From Terriglobia bacterium (GTDB taxonomy: Bacteria; Acidobacteriota; Terriglobia; Versatilivoradales; Versatilivoraceae): 64,000 nt of DNA. The translations under genes and the position numbers were made by a program. The notes under the pieces are model-generated. The model searched no databases. It saw nothing but the letters and a program-made list of their open reading frames with translations, and had not been told where the DNA came from. Position 1 is the first letter of the stretch, and each line of letters begins with the position of its first letter. Location: assembly GCA_951813285.1 (NCBI GenBank), contig OX638355.1, forward strand, positions 680,501 to 744,500, given 5' to 3'. Of the stretch, positions 61,073 to 64,000 are shown piece by piece.

Positions 61073-61675
61073 ATGGATTTCGATAACGCCCGGCAACGCT
61101 TGTGCGGCTGTTACGTCACCGTCCCCACGCTGTTCCACGACGACGCCGAGCTGTCGTTGAACCTGGAAGGAATCCGGCAGCACGTGGACTTCCTCCTCGA
61201 CGGTGGCCTCAAGAGCGGCAACGCCGTTTTCCTGGCCGGGGGCGCCGCCGGCGATTTCTCGACCATGACCTTCGAGCAGGTCGTGCAAACCTACGGCCGG
61301 CGGTTTTCGGTGATCGACAACCAGATGCACTTCGTGGCCAGCCACATGCTGGGAGCCCGGGGCTTCGAGGTCCATGTCTGCAACTACTGGCCGGAGTGGG
61401 GCGCCCAATTGATCGATCAACTGAATCGGAAGGACTACCCCCAGGTCCAGGCCATGTTGACCCGGGCGGCCCAACCCTTCGTGAAGCTGTGGTCCGAGAT
61501 CGAGCAGGAGTACACCTCGGGCGACGGCTATCTGGACAAGCTGTGCATGGAGCTGGTGGGCCTGCCTTCCAGCCGCTGCAGACCTCCCACTCGGGACGTC
61601 CGAGCGCGCTACCGGGAGGAGGCGCGCCGCATGCTCCTTCAGGTCGGAGTGCCCAGGGTCCGGACGACAGCCTGA
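61073..61675 (+). pseudogene. DapA-family aldolase gene with internal in-frame deletion
   Basis: The frame is open for 200 residues, but family members have about 300. The first 65 residues (LCGCYVTVPTLFHDDAELSL, VFLAGGAAGDFSTMTFEQ) fit the start of a dihydrodipicolinate synthase-like protein. The following VVQTYGRRFSVIDNQMHFVA fits the segment that normally comes near residue 180. Roughly 90-110 residues are missing, including the Schiff-base lysine and the catalytic tyrosine. The C-terminal part runs to REEARRMLLQVGVPR. It has a ribosome binding site (AAGAGGAGA) and ATG, so a shortened protein may still be made, but not an active aldolase. Confidence 0.75.
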
Positions 61676-61809
61676 AGGCCGCCGGGCATAGTTCCGAGAA
61701 GAGAGACCGTCCTGCAGCTTCGTTTGCGGAAGCCATTCAGGAACGGAACCTGCTAGGATTGGGCCGGCCGGCCGGTCCGAGCCAAAGATTTGCACAAGGA
61801 GATGAAACC

Positions 61810-62976
61810 ATGGGGGAAGCCTGGACTCGCAGCCAAGACGAGGTGCTGGCCACGCTGCAGGACGTGGTGGCCATTGATAGCGTGAATCCCGGATTGCCGG
61901 GCGGCCAGCGGGGCGAATTTGCAATGGTGGAGTACCTCTCGGAATTTTTCCGCAAGGCCGGAATGGGCTGCGAAACCCAAGAGGTCCTGCCGGGGCGAAG
62001 CAACTTTATCGGCACCCTGGAAGGACGAGACCCGGAACGAGTGCTGCTGTTCGAGTGTCATATGGACACCGCCTCGGTGGGAGTCATGACCATTCCTCCC
62101 TTCGAGCCCCATATCCGGGACGGCTTCCTCTATGGACGCGGCTCCTGCGACACCAAGGCCGGCGGCGTGGCCATGATCCACGCCATGAAACGCCTCAAGG
62201 AAGCGGGCCGGGTTCCCCCCTGCACCATTCAGTTTGCGGGGGCGGTGGACGAGGAGTATCTCTTTCGCGGCGCCTTGAGCCTGGCGGCCACGGTGAATTC
62301 GGAGGCGGTGGTGGTGGCGGAGCCCACCGATCTGGCGGTGATTCGTGCCCACAAGGGATTGGCCCGATTTCGAATCCGGGTGGAGGGAGTGGCGGCTCAC
62401 AGCTCCAAGCCCCATCTGGGCATCAACGCCATCGTCAAGATGGCCCGGCTGATCAGCGACATCGAGACCGAGATCGCGCCCGGACTGCGGCGGAAAGAAC
62501 ACCCCCTGACCGGCAGCCCCACGCTCAATATCGGGGTGATCCATGGCGGCGCCCAGGTGAATTTCGTGCCTCACGAGTGCGTGGTGGAAGTGGACCGGCG
62601 CACCATTCCCGGGGAATCCCCCCAGGACACGCTGGCGGAATTCGAAGAGTTGCTGGAGCGGGCCCGGGCCGCCGACCCCGAGTTGAAGGTGAGCCTGCAG
62701 GAGCCCTTCCTGCTGGACAACGCCATGGACACTCTGGAGGATTCTCCGGTCGTGCAAGTCGCCTGCGAAGCCAGCCGGGCGGTCCTGGGGAATTCCACCG
62801 TCGCCGGTGTCCCCTACGGCACCGACGCCAGCAAATTCACCTCGGCGGGAACCCCGGCCATCGTGCTCGGGCCCGGCAGCATCGACCAGGCTCACGGGGC
62901 CGTGGAGTGGGTGGAGTGCAAGCAAGTCCTGCAGGCCACCGAGATCTATCGGTCCATGATGATGAGCTTCACCTAG
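61810..62976 (+). CDS. M20-family metallopeptidase (ArgE/DapE-like)
   Basis: A 388-residue zinc amidohydrolase. The ATG has ACAAGGAGAT upstream. Metal and catalytic blocks are in order: VLLFECHMDTAS (H and D), YGRGSCDTKAGGVAMI (D), FAGAVDEEYLFRGA (E-E), VVVAEPTDLAV (E or D) and the terminal GPGSIDQAHGAVEW (H). RIRVEGVAAHSSKPHLGINA is the dimer-domain histidine loop. These enzymes remove acyl groups from amino acids or cut dipeptides. The gene follows the decayed DapA-like gene by 134 bases, and the symporter at 63074 may import its substrate. Confidence 0.9.
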   Translation: MGEAWTRSQDEVLATLQDVVAIDSVNPGLPGGQRGEFAMVEYLSEFFRKAGMGCETQEVLPGRSNFIGTLEGRDPERVLLFECHMDTASVGVMTIPPFEPHIRDGFLYGRGSCDTKAGGVAMIHAMKRLKEAGRVPPCTIQFAGAVDEEYLFRGALSLAATVNSEAVVVAEPTDLAVIRAHKGLARFRIRVEGVAAHSSKPHLGINAIVKMARLISDIETEIAPGLRRKEHPLTGSPTLNIGVIHGGAQVNFVPHECVVEVDRRTIPGESPQDTLAEFEELLERARAADPELKVSLQEPFLLDNAMDTLEDSPVVQVACEASRAVLGNSTVAGVPYGTDASKFTSAGTPAIVLGPGSIDQAHGAVEWVECKQVLQATEIYRSMMMSFT

Positions 62977-63073
62977 CATTCCCGATTCGGCGGCAGGTTG
63001 CGCCCCGGGGAGGCCGCCGGCCGCCGGCTGCACCCGGCGTCGCCTATTCCGACACACACTCGACCCTCTTCCC

Positions 63074-64000
63074 ATGACCCTGTTGGACTGGTTTATCGTG
63101 GTCGCCGCCAACGGCGCCATCGTCGGCTACGGGTTGCTGCTCTCGCGCCGCACCCGGCGCTCCTCCGACTGGCTCCTGGCCGCCAAGAGCCTCCCCTGGT
63201 GGATGGTGGGCCTGTCGATGTTCGCCACCGCCGTGGACAGCGGGGATTACGTGGCCGTGGTCGGCGGGGCCTACACCTTCGGGCTCTCCAATCTGGCCAC
63301 CTGGTGGCTGGGGCTGCCCATCGGTTGGCTGGTGGCGGCCTACTTCGTATTCCTGCCGCTCTACCGCGGGGGCATGTTCACCAATGCCGAGTACCTGGAA
63401 TACCGCTTCGGTCCGGCGGCCCGGTTCTTAAGCGCCTTCATTCAGATTCAGAACCGCACCAACGTTCTGGGCAATATCGCCTTCTCGCTCTACCTCACCT
63501 TTTCGATCCTGACCCATTGGGGGAGTTCCGCCTGGTGGCTGGTAGCAGCCATCTCCATGGCGGCCGCCCTCTACACGGCCACCGGCGGACTCCGATCGGT
63601 GGCCGCCACCGACGCTCTCCAGTCCATCGTGATGCTGATGGCATCGGTCCTGCTGTGGTGGGTGCTGTGGAGCGCGGTCGGGGGGTGGACCGGCCTGGAA
63701 AACCGTTTCCAGCAGATCGATCCCCACTTGGTCGACACCATGATGCACATCGGCCGAGACGAGCCGGGGGTGCCGGCCCCCTTGATCATTTTCAGCTGGG
63801 TCATCGTCCTGACGGCCTATTGCCTGGTGAACCACTCCCAGTCCATGCGTCTGCTGGCGGCCCGCTCGGAGTGGGACCTCAAGACCGCCGCCCTGACCGC
63901 CAGCGTGGTGACCGTGGGAGTGATGTGGTTCAACATCACCCTGGGGATTCTCGGGAGAGCGGTCATGCCGGAGCTTGCGGCGCCCGATCGGATCTACCCG
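63074..64000 (+). CDS. Sodium:solute symporter (SSS family), cut by window end
   Basis: An open frame from an ATG at 63074 to the last base, 309 codons with no stop. It begins MTLLDWFIVVAANGAIVGYG and continues LSRRTRRSSDWLLAAKSLPW, WWMVGLSMFATAVDSGDYVA, EYLEYRFGPAARFLSAFIQI and YTATGGLRSVAATDALQSIV, the SSS pattern. Several membrane helices are clear. About 200 more residues are expected past the window. It lies 97 bases after the M20 peptidase on the same strand and is probably linked with it in function. Confidence 0.85.
   Translation, partial: MTLLDWFIVVAANGAIVGYGLLLSRRTRRSSDWLLAAKSLPWWMVGLSMFATAVDSGDYVAVVGGAYTFGLSNLATWWLGLPIGWLVAAYFVFLPLYRGGMFTNAEYLEYRFGPAARFLSAFIQIQNRTNVLGNIAFSLYLTFSILTHWGSSAWWLVAAISMAAALYTATGGLRSVAATDALQSIVMLMASVLLWWVLWSAVGGWTGLENRFQQIDPHLVDTMMHIGRDEPGVPAPLIIFSWVIVLTAYCLVNHSQSMRLLAARSEWDLKTAALTASVVTVGVMWFNITLGILGRAVMPELAAPDRIYP

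Noticed and set aside
61073-61675. Functional dihydrodipicolinate synthase
   Set aside because: About a third of the barrel, including the Schiff-base lysine, is missing.

Overview
The window reads as a chromosome segment from a high-GC, Gram-negative, heterotrophic bacterium, most likely an Acidobacteriota member. The basis is gene content: paired PSCyt1/PSCyt2/PSD1 (DUF1549/DUF1553) and Tat-exported DUF1501 proteins at two loci, a carboxypeptidase-regulatory-domain TonB receptor next to a ten-bladed BNR/sortilin-like protein, CehA/McbA-type metallohydrolase, phytanoyl-CoA dioxygenase and several SSS symporters. Planctomycetes and Verrucomicrobia share some of these families, so the assignment is an inference. 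No rRNA, tRNA or CRISPR array was seen.

Layout. 0.1-0.8 kb: HigBA-like toxin-antitoxin pair. 0.9-10 kb: metabolic and exported proteins, ending in the first PSD1-DUF1501 operon. 10-14 kb: DUF2007-like protein, MscS channel, metallophosphoesterase, AmmeMemoRadiSam-type radical SAM enzyme. 14-27 kb: a foreign island of visibly lower GC. It starts with a decayed P4-like integrase and carries a SNF2 helicase, an Hsp70/actin-fold ATPase, an IS630 insertion, a REase-like/DGQHR/HEPN fusion, a B12-type radical SAM protein and an Hsp90-like GHKL ATPase. 27-33 kb: BNR propeller and TonB receptor, with a good sigma70 promoter. 33-51 kb: chromate transporter, cupin, acetate-type symporter with its DUF4212 partner, sugar kinase, esterase, second PSD1-DUF1501 operon and a divergent SSS symporter. 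51-57.5 kb: a second accessory patch with two MNT/HEPN toxin-antitoxin pairs, each followed by a copy of the same small palindromic element, a Sel1 pseudogene, a pentapeptide-repeat membrane protein and an HNH protein. 57.5-64 kb: a frameshifted secreted protein, a KARI-like protein that lacks key catalytic residues, a LPG-flippase-like membrane protein, a DapA-family gene with a large internal deletion, an M20 peptidase and a truncated SSS symporter.

The most interesting object is the 15.4-26.9 kb cassette. Five large genes on one strand (helicase, Hsp70-like, DGQHR/HEPN, radical SAM, GHKL ATPase) look like a multi-gene conflict or nucleic-acid-modification system. Removing the IS630 element leaves only about 140 bp between its two halves. 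I cannot match the full set to a named system such as Dnd, Ssp, Dpd, BREX or DISARM. Its role in defence is inferred from domain types and context.

Small mobile and repeat sequences are common: the 141-151 bp element with 28-bp inverted ends (two full copies plus one solo end that supplies the C-terminus of a phosphoesterase), a palindromic CTCCCCC...GGGGGAG family, and a diverged GC-rich repeat at 5.5 and 27.1 kb.
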